This document shows positions 16,634 through 24,155 of a stretch of DNA of 64,000 nt, piece by piece. Under the pieces are notes generated by a model. It searched no databases and was not told the origin of the DNA. It saw only the letters and a program-made list of their open reading frames with translations. Origin of the DNA: an uncultured Vampirovibrio sp. (GTDB taxonomy: Bacteria > Cyanobacteriota > Vampirovibrionia > Gastranaerophilales > Gastranaerophilaceae); contig CAJTLW010000003.1 of the NCBI GenBank assembly GCA_910577515.1, positions 124,001-188,000 of the forward strand. The letters are read 5' to 3'. The translations under genes and the position numbers were made by a program. Every line of letters begins with the position of its first letter. The stretch's first letter is position 1.

Positions 16634-17248
16634 CTATTCTTTATATCCTGCGTTTTTAATCATTGTAAGGAGTTTTTTATTTGGATAATAATTTGGGGCA
16701 ATTTTTATCCCATCGACTACAGCTTCATAAGCAGCCTGTAATTTCCCCTCTATAAGGTAGGTTTCAGCGTCTATAAAATGTGCTTCAGGGTCAAAATAGC
16801 AAATTTTCTTTGCTAGCGCACAAAATTCATGCACTAATTCATTGTATCCAAATGCAGATAAAACCCTTGCTATAAATTTTGGAACTTCATTATTTTCTCT
16901 TGTAAAAAATTTATAAGCATTGATTATGCTATCGGCCCAGTCATAATGCTCATTTTCCAAAAAAAGGTTAAGATAAACTTCCAAAAATGCCCTTGTTTGA
17001 AAATATTTTGGAGCTTTGGTGTATGGCTTATTTTCAATTATATCTAAAATAATAAGACCCCAGCTTGCTGCCAAACCGGGGTTTTTTATCTCTTTCCAAA
17101 TAAGTTTTGCGCTTGTAATATTGCCTGCAAGTAATGAAGAAAATCCTGCTTCATAAAGCATGTTGTTGTTTAAAAATAATTCTTTTGCCTTTTCGTAATT
17201 TTTGCCCTCAAAGCAAAGCTTTGCAAAATCTATTTCATTGTTCTTCAT
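16634..17248 (-). CDS. TPR-like cytoplasmic protein
   Basis: 204 residues without a signal peptide. Helix pairs such as FAKLCFEGKNYEKAKELFLN, LYEAGFSSLLAGNITSAKLI and LIEGKLQAAYEAVVDGIKIAP resemble tetratricopeptide repeats. Probably a protein-interaction module; no partner is evident. It lies 33 bp downstream of the secreted repeat protein at 17282 and may be its co-transcribed partner. It is convergent with the nucleotidyltransferase gene, 3 bp apart. Confidence 0.6.
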   Translation of the reverse strand: MKNNEIDFAKLCFEGKNYEKAKELFLNNNMLYEAGFSSLLAGNITSAKLIWKEIKNPGLAASWGLIILDIIENKPYTKAPKYFQTRAFLEVYLNLFLENEHYDWADSIINAYKFFTRENNEVPKFIARVLSAFGYNELVHEFCALAKKICYFDPEAHFIDAETYLIEGKLQAAYEAVVDGIKIAPNYYPNKKLLTMIKNAGYKE

Positions 17249-17281
17249 AAAACATGCAGTTTCTAAACGTTTAAATTTAAA

Positions 17282-18157
17282 TTAAAATTTGCCAAAACCA
17301 CCCATATCAGGCATCATTTGGCTCATCATCATGCTTTGCATCATTTGTTTTGCAACATCAGGATTACCTTGACCTTGGGATATCATGTAAGGCAGGTAGT
17401 TCATATTATTTACATTATTGTTATTTCCAAGCATAGCACTCATTGCAGCTAATTGCGGGTCAACATATCCGTTCATCATATTATTTAAAGGATTAAAACC
17501 TACTTTAGCCAAAACTCTTACAGCATCAGCTATTTCTTTATCTGTAGGTTGTGCTTTGATTTCACTGCTTGCATCGTTTAAAAGTTTATAATTTTGCATA
17601 TCAGGTGCCATATCGTTGTTTATTCTATCCATTTGCTTATCAAGAGCTTTCTTTTGGATTTGTTCAACAACATCATCATGAAGCTGTTTATTTGATTTAA
17701 TAAACACTGTCATATCGTCTTCGGCCGGTGCATTTTTATCAACATAATTTGCCGCACATTGAGGTCTGCCGTCCATACAAGCAATTGCTCTAACAGCATA
17801 ATCTACAAGTTTCTGGTTATCTTTCTTTTGCAAAACTTCATTGTATGCAGCTCTTGCCTGGTCTTTTAAACCGAGCTGGTTAAAAGCTAAACCGTAATAA
17901 TAATAAGCAACAGAGCTATCTTTGATTGTATTATTTTTGTTATTATATTTGTCGCCCTCTGGATTAAGATATGGTGTTAGATCCTGAATCGTACCTGTAT
18001 AGTTTTTCTGTTTATATTTTGCAATTGCCCCGTAAACAACAGGATTTACAGAAACTGAACGTTGTTTTGCAGCCTTTGAAGGTGCAGCAAAAGAAATATT
18101 TGTTGTGTAGGCTGTTATTATTGTTAAAGCTAACAGCAATGCAATTTTTTTCATCAT
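17282..18157 (-). CDS. Secreted TPR-like protein
   Basis: 291 residues. An N-terminal signal peptide (MKKIALLLALTIITAYT, cut near SFAAPS) is followed by a region with helix pairs (YGAIAKYKQKNYTG, AYYYYGLAFNQLGLKDQARAAYNEVLQK) typical of TPRs. The C-terminal end is Met/Asn-rich (MMQSMMMSQMMPDMGGFG). It is likely periplasmic or on the surface. AAGGA before the double ATG supports the start. No named family. Confidence 0.65.
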   Translation of the reverse strand: MMKKIALLLALTIITAYTTNISFAAPSKAAKQRSVSVNPVVYGAIAKYKQKNYTGTIQDLTPYLNPEGDKYNNKNNTIKDSSVAYYYYGLAFNQLGLKDQARAAYNEVLQKKDNQKLVDYAVRAIACMDGRPQCAANYVDKNAPAEDDMTVFIKSNKQLHDDVVEQIQKKALDKQMDRINNDMAPDMQNYKLLNDASSEIKAQPTDKEIADAVRVLAKVGFNPLNNMMNGYVDPQLAAMSAMLGNNNNVNNMNYLPYMISQGQGNPDVAKQMMQSMMMSQMMPDMGGFGKF

Positions 18158-18371
18158 GGTCTCACTATCCTTAAATTTATTATTTAATAATACTTATTTT
18201 ATAATTATTTTATGCCTTATGGCAAGTGCATAATAATATTTTAGTATATTAGTATTATAATCAAGGATTAAAAATATATTCTGGTTTATTTGTATGATTT
18301 ATTTTTAAATTAAATTATATAAGATTATCCTATTATTACAAAAATTTGTTTAGTAATCAGGATTTTATATT

Positions 18372-18602
18372 ATGAAAATTAAAATTAGAGAAATTGCAAA
18401 GAAAAACAAAGGCTATAGCCTCTATAAACTGGCAAAAGAATTGCAGCTACCCCAACAAACAGTTTATTCTTGGGCAAATGGAAGAACTCAGCCGTCTTAT
18501 GAGAATATGGACAGACTTTGCGATGCTCTTAGCTGTTCAATTGGTGATTTATTTGAATCCGAACCTGTTCAACATAAATTAAATTTGAGGAATATTGTTT
18601 AG
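18372..18602 (+). CDS. Small XRE-family helix-turn-helix protein
   Basis: 76 residues consisting of one Cro/C1-type HTH: SLYKLAKELQLPQQTVYSWANGRTQPSYENMDRLCDAL, then SIGDLFE. AGGA lies about ten bases before the ATG. It is a likely DNA-binding regulator with unknown targets. Its stop codon overlaps the stop of the convergent C_GCAxxG_C_C gene by 4 bases, and the 214 bp upstream are shared with the divergent secreted TPR gene. Confidence 0.8.
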   Translation: MKIKIREIAKKNKGYSLYKLAKELQLPQQTVYSWANGRTQPSYENMDRLCDALSCSIGDLFESEPVQHKLNLRNIV

Positions 18603-19000
18603 GCTTTTGATAATTCTTTTTCTAAAATTATCTCCAATATTTTAGCACAATCATATACCATATTTACACAATGAGCCTTTCTTTCCGGGCTGTGGAAATC
18701 AAAACCTGCAGTTAATGCCCTGCAACATGCTGCCTTGTGGCTTTTTTTGAATTCATCAATAAATTCTTTTGCAAGCGCACGGGCTTTTTCTGTTTTACCT
18801 TTGCCATGGATATATCCTATAACCATTTGGGAGCCTGCAATAGCGCCGCAAAGGCACCCGCTGCTCATTCCGCCTGAGAAACTTGTTGCGACAGGTAAAA
18901 AATCAACTGGAAGAAGCCCCTCATCGATGGCTGCTTTTACAACAGATTCTGAACAAGAATAACCCTTCTTAAAATTTTCAACCGCTTTTTGTTTTAACAT
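18599..19000 (-). CDS. C_GCAxxG_C_C-family redox-active protein
   Basis: 133 residues with spaced cysteines as in this family: YSCSESVVKAAI, FSGGMSSGCLCGAIAGSQMVIG, AACCRALTAGFD and HCVNMVYDCAKIL. Members are small putative redox proteins found mostly in anaerobes, with no defined substrate. AGGAAA precedes the ATG by eight bases. Only 3 bp separate it from the upstream GT2 gene on the same strand, so the two may be co-transcribed. Confidence 0.85.
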   Translation of the reverse strand: MLKQKAVENFKKGYSCSESVVKAAIDEGLLPVDFLPVATSFSGGMSSGCLCGAIAGSQMVIGYIHGKGKTEKARALAKEFIDEFKKSHKAACCRALTAGFDFHSPERKAHCVNMVYDCAKILEIILEKELSKA

Positions 19001-19003
19001 AAT

Positions 19004-19945
19004 CTATTTCCTGTTTTGTAATGTTTGAACCTTTATTTGAATATCTTCAACCAGTTTTCTGTTTATGGCAAGCAAATCAGATATAATTGCAAGCAATGCT
19101 GTTTGAAAACCACCAGTAATTAACAATCCGCACAAAATTAAAGATTGAATATGCCCTTGCCCGTCCCCCAAAAGGAAGAAATATAAATATCTGAATCCTA
19201 AAAACAGCCCCATAATAAAGAAAATTACAGCAAGAGATATGAAAAACCTGAAAGGATGATAAATTATAAAAAACCTTATCATTGTTTTTGCAGAACGGAA
19301 AATATAGTTAAAATTGTTTTTCACAAGCCTTGATGGTCTTAAATCATCATTTACACGGATAGGAACACTTAAAATAGATAACCCTTTTCTTTGTGCCTGT
19401 ATGATTGATTCCATAGTATATGTATAATTATCAAAAATATTAATTTTTAAAGCAGCCTCTTTGCTAAATGCTCTAAAACCGCTTGGGGCATCTGAAATAT
19501 CTGCTCCTGAAATTCTTTTCATGACAAAAGACCCTAGTTTTTGCAAAAACTTTTTAAAGATGGAAAAATGCTTGATTGTATCAATAGGTCTTGCCCCTAT
19601 TACAATATCTGCTTTGTGTTCAATAATTGGCTCAATAAGTTTTTCTATATCATCCGCGCAATATTGATTATCTGCATCAAGGTTTACAATAATATCTGCA
19701 CCAAGTTTTACGGAATTTTTTAAACCCGCGTCAAATGCCCTTGCAAGTCCTAAATTTTTTGAAAAACTCACAATATGGTGGACACCAAGCTTTTTTGCCA
19801 CATTTACAGTGTTATCACTTGAGCCGTCATTTATAACAAGAATTTCAATTTCATCTATTCCTTTAATTTGTTTTGGAATGGCTGAAAACGTTATAGGAAG
19901 GCTTTCTTCTTCATTATAGCAGGGTATCTGTATAATTAATTTCAT
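19004..19945 (-). CDS. GT2 glycosyltransferase (dolichol-phosphate mannosyltransferase-like) with C-terminal membrane anchor
   Basis: 313 residues from ATG 19945. GT-A fold marks: PCYNEEESLP, INDGSSDNT, NLDADNQY (DxD), SGFRAFSKEA. Two C-terminal membrane segments (about 230-255 and 265-290) make it like GtrB/DPM1 enzymes that load a sugar onto polyprenyl phosphate. Its -10 box TATAAT lies exactly six bases before the ATG and no ribosome site exists, so the mRNA is probably leaderless. Confidence 0.85.
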   Translation of the reverse strand: MKLIIQIPCYNEEESLPITFSAIPKQIKGIDEIEILVINDGSSDNTVNVAKKLGVHHIVSFSKNLGLARAFDAGLKNSVKLGADIIVNLDADNQYCADDIEKLIEPIIEHKADIVIGARPIDTIKHFSIFKKFLQKLGSFVMKRISGADISDAPSGFRAFSKEAALKINIFDNYTYTMESIIQAQRKGLSILSVPIRVNDDLRPSRLVKNNFNYIFRSAKTMIRFFIIYHPFRFFISLAVIFFIMGLFLGFRYLYFFLLGDGQGHIQSLILCGLLITGGFQTALLAIISDLLAINRKLVEDIQIKVQTLQNRK

Positions 19946-19951
19946 AAAAAA

Positions 19952-19957
19952 ATTATA
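19952..19957 (-). promoter_or_regulatory. -10 box six bases before the GT2 start codon
   Basis: On the minus strand the sequence is GTGTATAAT, six T, then ATG. A normal +1 would fall on the A of the start codon. The same GTGTATAAT-N6-ATG arrangement occurs at ffh (53664). No convincing -35 was found. Confidence 0.5.
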
Positions 19958-20026
19958 CACTAAACTACATCAAATGGTGGATATTTTTCGAAATGTGTAA
20001 AAGTTTTCATTTTGTTTGACGTATAC

Positions 20027-20062
20027 TGGTGTGTAAGAAATGTTAAGATTTATTACACACCA
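20027..20062. repeat. Intergenic inverted repeat (10-bp arms)
   Basis: TGGTGTGTAA (20027-20036) and TTACACACCA (20053-20062) are perfect inverted arms around a 16-base spacer, in the 432-bp gap between the GT2 gene and the gene at 20378. The arm TTACACACC also occurs at 24022-24030, at the start of the ribbon-helix-helix gene. It may be an operator or an RNA hairpin. Confidence 0.6.
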
Positions 20063-20089
20063 TATAACTTTATTGTCATCCTTGTTAGA

Positions 20090-20115
20090 GCCAAAATTTA
20101 TTTTTGGCCTTTTTA
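20090..20115 (+). terminator. Orphan intrinsic terminator in the 19.9-20.4 kb gap
   Basis: GCCAAAA (20090-20096) pairs with TTTTGGC (20102-20108) and is followed by CTTTTTATT. No plus-strand gene precedes it, so it may end a small RNA that includes the inverted repeat at 20027-20062, or be a relic. The rest of this gap (20116-20377) is AT-rich with no gene I can support. Confidence 0.5.
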
Positions 20116-20377
20116 TTGCAAAAAAGTTCGGTGCATTTTAAAAAGCAGATAATTATTAAGTTTTGTAAATAGAAAATAATACTCTAAAAGTCTTACCTAA
20201 CAAGCGTATTCAAAAACTGTCATATTTTTTATAAAAAATAAGTATATATTTTATACATACACTAGCAAAAAAAATTAATTTCATGTTTTATATGTAAAAG
20301 TGAAAAAATCAAAACGGTCAAAAAGATTTTTCGCTAAACCAAAACAACTCCAAAATAAACACGATTGGGAGAAAGAT

Positions 20378-20683
20378 ATGTCAAACAACATTAACAATTT
20401 AGGTTTTAATGCCGTGAATTTTAATGGCAAAAGTAAGGTGGAAAAAGACACCCCAAAATGCGAATGTCCTAAATGCAAACAAACAGAAGGTTCTGCTATG
20501 GAAGCTTTAGAAAGCGCAGGACGCGCCCAGCTTGCTTTTAAAGGCGCTTATGAATTTGATGCAAAAAAAGTTAAAGCAGACGTTATGGAATTCCAAAAAC
20601 TGGCAGCTGATGCTGCTGACAATGCTTTAAATATTGCATTTAAAGGCTTAAATGATTATGCGCTTTCAGCATACGGCGAATAA
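20378..20683 (+). CDS. Small protein with CxCxxC motif, unknown
   Basis: 101 residues from ATG 20378, chosen because GGGAGAAAG lies just upstream; the open frame before it is basic filler. It begins MSNNINNLGFNAVNFNGK, then KCECPKCKQ (CxCxxC, possibly metal-binding), then a helical half (AMEALESAGRAQLAFKG and ADAADNALNIAFKGLNDYAL). No family recognised; likely lineage-specific. Confidence 0.65.
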   Translation: MSNNINNLGFNAVNFNGKSKVEKDTPKCECPKCKQTEGSAMEALESAGRAQLAFKGAYEFDAKKVKADVMEFQKLAADAADNALNIAFKGLNDYALSAYGE

Positions 20684-20850
20684 AAATTAAAAAATTCAAT
20701 TAAAATAAGCATAATACTTTTTACTTAAAAATTATTGTTTTAAGGTCATTTTAATCTCTCCATATTTTAAAAATATTACTTGATTTAACATTTTTCTTGT
20801 GCCAAAATATTGTAATAAAACCGTACTTTTAGAGTTTTAAGAGGTATCCT

Positions 20851-21498
20851 TTGGCAAATTCGGATTTGAGCGAAAAATTAAATCTTGTTTATTTTTTATA
20901 CGGTAAAACTTATATTAATATCACAAATGCCTGTACAAATTCCTGCGCTTTTTGTCTTAGAAACGATAAAGATGACGTTAAAGGCGCATATATGTGGCAT
21001 AACAATATGAAGGTGGCAGCAGCCGATGTTATAGCCCAGATTGAAGAAAAAAAAGCTGAAATTAAAGACGAAATTGTTTTTTGCGGATATGGCGAGCCGC
21101 TTGTAAAATATAATGAAGTGATAGAAATTGCGAAATATATTAAAAAAAATCTGCCTGATTTAAAAATTAGAATAAACACAAACGGGCATGGAAATTACAT
21201 TGCAAAAAGAGATATTGTGCCTGATTTGGCACCTTTGATTGATTCAATTTCAATAAGTCTAAACGCCCAAAATGAAGAGCTTTATAATAAAATTTCAAAA
21301 CCTTCCTTTGAAGGTGCTTATAATGCTATGCTCGATTTTGCAAAAAAATGCATTGAAGCAGGTATTGATACGGTCTTTTCTGTAGTTTCAGGCTACAGAG
21401 AAGAAGTTTATCCGGTCGATGTTAAATTGTGCGAAGAAATTGCGCTCAATATGGGTGCAAAATTTAGAGCAAGAGAATGGATACAAAATGGATATTAA
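20851..21498 (+). CDS. TatD-associated radical SAM protein
   Basis: 215 residues from TTG 20851, with AGAGG upstream. The radical SAM motif is CTNSCAFCLR (C28, C32, C35, the CxxxCxxC form), followed by GYGEPLVKYNEV and RINTNGHG, as expected for SAM-binding strands. Length and the opening LVYFLYGKTYINITNACTN fit the short TatD-linked radical SAM family, whose reaction is unknown. No tatD is in the window. Its own terminator follows. Confidence 0.85.
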   Translation: MANSDLSEKLNLVYFLYGKTYINITNACTNSCAFCLRNDKDDVKGAYMWHNNMKVAAADVIAQIEEKKAEIKDEIVFCGYGEPLVKYNEVIEIAKYIKKNLPDLKIRINTNGHGNYIAKRDIVPDLAPLIDSISISLNAQNEELYNKISKPSFEGAYNAMLDFAKKCIEAGIDTVFSVVSGYREEVYPVDVKLCEEIALNMGAKFRAREWIQNGY

Positions 21499-21500
21499 GG

Positions 21501-21532
21501 ATGGGTTCAAGGTTTTGAACCCATAAATTTTT
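21501..21532 (+). terminator. Terminator of the radical SAM gene
   Basis: ATGGGTTCAA (21501-21510) pairs perfectly with TTGAACCCAT (21515-21524), followed by AAATTTTT. Confidence 0.85.
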
Positions 21533-21569
21533 ATGAAAAATAAGTAAATTAAAATAGAAAGGTCTAAAA

Positions 21570-23735
21570 ATGAACGTATTGGACAAAATTATGAAACCAA
21601 AGTCAGTCGCTGTAATTGGCGCATCTACAAAGCCAAAAACAATCGGCTCTGAAATTATGCAAAGATTAAGAGATTATAAATTTAACGGTAAAATATATCC
21701 TGTAAACCCAAAAGGCGGTATGATTGAAGGATTTCAAGCCTATACTTCAATTCTGGAAGTACCAGGCGAAGTTGATTTAGCGGTTATCGTTGTAAATTCT
21801 AAATTTGTTCTTCAAACAATTGATGATTGCAACAAAAAAGGCATTAAAGGCTTATGTATTATTACAGCAGGCTTTAAAGAAACCGGAAAAGAAGGTGCAG
21901 AGCTTGAAAAACAACTTCTTGAAAAAGTACGCGAATACGGTATGAGATGTGTCGGGCCAAACTGCCTTGGCGTTTTAAACACAAATAAAGATATTATGAT
22001 GGATGCAACATTCGCTGAATCCCTTCCTGTTCAAGGGGATATCGGCTTTGTTTCTCAATCAGGTGCGCTTGGCGGTGGTATCTTAAATATTTTAAAAGAT
22101 TTAAATCTTGGTTTTGCACAATTTGTATCAATCGGAAACCAGGCAGATGTTAACGCTGAAACAATGCTTGAATATTGGGAAAATGATGATGATGTTAAAC
22201 AAATTTTATTGTATATGGAATCAATTCAAAACCCCGCTAATTTTAGAAAATTAGCTTCACGCATCACAAAGAAAAAACCGATTTTAGCACTTAAAGCAGG
22301 TCGCTCAGCTGCAGGTGCATCAGCTGCATCTTCTCACACAGGTTCTTTAGCTGGTGCAGATAAAGCAGCAGCAGCGCTTTTAAAACAATCAGGTGTAATC
22401 CGTGAATTTTCATTGAAAAACCTTTTTGCAAATGCTAAAGCTTTCTCAAACTGCCCTATTCCGAAGGGTAACAGGGTTGCAATTATTACAAATTCAGGCG
22501 GCCCAGGTATTATGGCAACAGATGCAATCTGCGAAAACGGGATGCAAATGGCAAAAATTACAGATGCTACAAAAGAAAAATTAAGAAGCTTTCTACCGGC
22601 TGCTGCTTCAGTTAAAAATCCTGTTGATATGATAGCATCGGCCCCGATTGAACATTATATCCAAACGCTTGAAACAGTTATTGCTGATGAAAACGTTGAT
22701 ATGATAATGGTTATTTACCTTCCGTTCCTTGGTTTAAAGGATATTGATGTTGCAAAAGCTTTGATGGAAATTAAGGCTAAAAATCCGCAAAAACCGATTG
22801 TTGGCGTATTTATGACAACAAGCAATTTCTTTACTGAAATTTCAAATATGGAAGTGAACATGCCTTTCTATATGTACGCTGAAGAAGCTGCAGAAGCTTT
22901 CTTAAGACTTGATGAACAACGTCAATGGATGGAAAAACCTGTTGGTAAAGTTCCTTGCTACGATGTTGATAGAGCTAAAGTTCAAAATATTATCAAAGCC
23001 TCAATTGCAGAAGGACGTGACCAGCTTACAACCCTTGAATCAATCGATGTTCTTCAAGCTTACGGTATTCGTGCCTGCAAATATGGTTTAGCCGTTAATG
23101 AAGATGAAGCAGCAAATGTTGCAAATAATATTGGCTATCCTGTTGTTATGAAGATGACTTCAAAAACAACATCTCACAAAACAGACGTTGGCGGTGTTAT
23201 CGTAAACATTCAATCTGAAGAACAATTGCGCAATGAATATAAGGGCTTAATCTCAAGGCTTGAAGCAAAAGGCTTACTTGAAGGACTTGAAGGTGTTATT
23301 ATTCAAGAGATGGTAAAAGGCAGCCGCGAAATGGTTTGCGGTATTGCAACAGATCCGCAATACGGCCCGATGATGATGTTTGGTTTAGGCGGCGTATTTG
23401 TTGAAGTTATGAAGGATGTAACCTTCAGAATTGCCCCTTTAACAGATAACGATGCAATGGATATGATTAAATCCGTTAAGGCATACAAGCTTTTAGAAGG
23501 TGCAAGAGGTACAACCCCTGCTCAAATTAATCAAATTCAGGAAACCTTGTTAAGATTATCACAGCTTGTTTCTGATTTTAAATTCATCGATGAATTAGAT
23601 ATCAACCCGCTTTTAATAAGTGAAAAAACAGGCGAAGGCATCGCAGTTGACGGCAGAATTAAAGTTCGCATTAATGAAGCAAAAGAAGCACTTGGCTGCT
23701 CTTGTTCTTGCGGATGTTCTTCTTGCGGCTGCTAG
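21570..23735 (+). CDS. ADP-forming acetyl-CoA synthetase (fused alpha-beta)
   Basis: 721 residues. The order is CoA-binding Rossmann domain (KSVAVIGASTKPKTIG), ligase domains with phosphorylatable His256 (SSHTGSLAG), then an ATP-grasp domain from about 480 (YGIRACKYGLAV, TSHKTDVGGV, MMMFGLGGVFVEV, DINPLL). It converts acetyl-CoA, ADP and phosphate to acetate, CoA and ATP, a fermentative energy step. The end is odd: a Cys-rich tail CSCSCGCSSCGC after the ATP-grasp domain, possibly metal-binding. The CoA ligase family is certain; acyl preference is not. It ends in a strong terminator. Confidence 0.93.
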   Translation: MNVLDKIMKPKSVAVIGASTKPKTIGSEIMQRLRDYKFNGKIYPVNPKGGMIEGFQAYTSILEVPGEVDLAVIVVNSKFVLQTIDDCNKKGIKGLCIITAGFKETGKEGAELEKQLLEKVREYGMRCVGPNCLGVLNTNKDIMMDATFAESLPVQGDIGFVSQSGALGGGILNILKDLNLGFAQFVSIGNQADVNAETMLEYWENDDDVKQILLYMESIQNPANFRKLASRITKKKPILALKAGRSAAGASAASSHTGSLAGADKAAAALLKQSGVIREFSLKNLFANAKAFSNCPIPKGNRVAIITNSGGPGIMATDAICENGMQMAKITDATKEKLRSFLPAAASVKNPVDMIASAPIEHYIQTLETVIADENVDMIMVIYLPFLGLKDIDVAKALMEIKAKNPQKPIVGVFMTTSNFFTEISNMEVNMPFYMYAEEAAEAFLRLDEQRQWMEKPVGKVPCYDVDRAKVQNIIKASIAEGRDQLTTLESIDVLQAYGIRACKYGLAVNEDEAANVANNIGYPVVMKMTSKTTSHKTDVGGVIVNIQSEEQLRNEYKGLISRLEAKGLLEGLEGVIIQEMVKGSREMVCGIATDPQYGPMMMFGLGGVFVEVMKDVTFRIAPLTDNDAMDMIKSVKAYKLLEGARGTTPAQINQIQETLLRLSQLVSDFKFIDELDINPLLISEKTGEGIAVDGRIKVRINEAKEALGCSCSCGCSSCGC

Positions 23736-23780
23736 TAAATGCCAAAAACAGCATATATATAATTTTAATTAAGCAATTAA

Positions 23781-23810
23781 AAAGAACCCTGAATTTTTAG
23801 GGTTCTTTTT
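23781..23810 (+). terminator. Bidirectional terminator after the acetyl-CoA synthetase gene
   Basis: AAAGAACCCT (23781-23790) pairs with AGGGTTCTTT (23799-23808), with a T run on one side and an A run on the other. It can serve both the plus-strand synthetase gene and the minus-strand ribbon-helix-helix gene. Confidence 0.9.
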
Positions 23811-23839
23811 ATATATTTATATATATTTTTAATCAATAA

Positions 23840-23860
23840 TATGCCAATAATGGAATATTA
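23840..23860 (+). repeat. Dyad element TATGCCA-N4-TGGAATA, copy 1
   Basis: TATGCCA ATAA TGGAATATTA. It is one of at least six copies in the window, each with a 4-base A/T spacer. It overlaps the stop codon of the minus-strand ribbon-helix-helix gene. Confidence 0.65.
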
Positions 23861-24022
23861 ATCTTCTTTATCAAGCTGGTTAAGTGCATATTCACAGCAT
23901 TGCTGTACAAGATTGTTTAAAGAGACCCCCTTATCCTGTGCAACAATTTGCAAATCTTGCACAAGCTTTGCTGGTAATCTGAAGGTTTTATTTATCATCT
24001 CGGGTTTTTCAACTTTAAACAT
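23858..24022 (-). CDS. Ribbon-helix-helix (Arc/CopG-like) regulator, 54 residues
   Basis: The ATG at 24022 is preceded by GAGGTG at five bases. The product runs MFKVEKPEMINKTFRLP, then AKLVQDLQIVAQDKGVSL and NNLVQQCCEYALNQ, the strand-helix-helix pattern of Arc/CopG-type DNA-binding dimers, which include many antitoxins. No toxin gene sits beside it. A perfect inverted repeat (24021-24052) overlaps its start codon, which suggests self-repression. It is divergent from the giant prepilin-like gene at 24156 and may control it. Confidence 0.8.
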   Translation of the reverse strand: MFKVEKPEMINKTFRLPAKLVQDLQIVAQDKGVSLNNLVQQCCEYALNQLDKED

Positions 24023-24052
24023 TACACACCTCATTTACATGTTATGTGTAAT
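24021..24052. promoter_or_regulatory. Inverted repeat at the ribbon-helix-helix gene start (possible operator)
   Basis: ATTACACA (24021-24028) and TGTGTAAT (24045-24052) are perfect arms around 16 bases, located at the start codon and leader of the regulator gene. Confidence 0.5.
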
Positions 24053-24080
24053 TTTCTCATATTTATATACCCTAATTTCA

Positions 24081-24140
24081 CACTTATATAAATAAGTGCA
24101 ATTTACACTAAAATATGATATACTTATTTCAAAAATAAGT
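24081..24140 (+). promoter_or_regulatory. Leader hairpins of the prepilin-like gene
   Basis: CACTTAT/ATAAGTG (24081-24087, 24092-24098) and ACTTATTT/AAATAAGT (24122-24129, 24133-24140) are two short perfect inverted repeats that share the core ACTTAT. They lie between the divergent regulator and the AAAAGGAG ribosome site of the gene at 24156. They could be operators or leader hairpins. Confidence 0.4.
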
Positions 24141-24155
24141 TTAAAAGGAGAAAAT

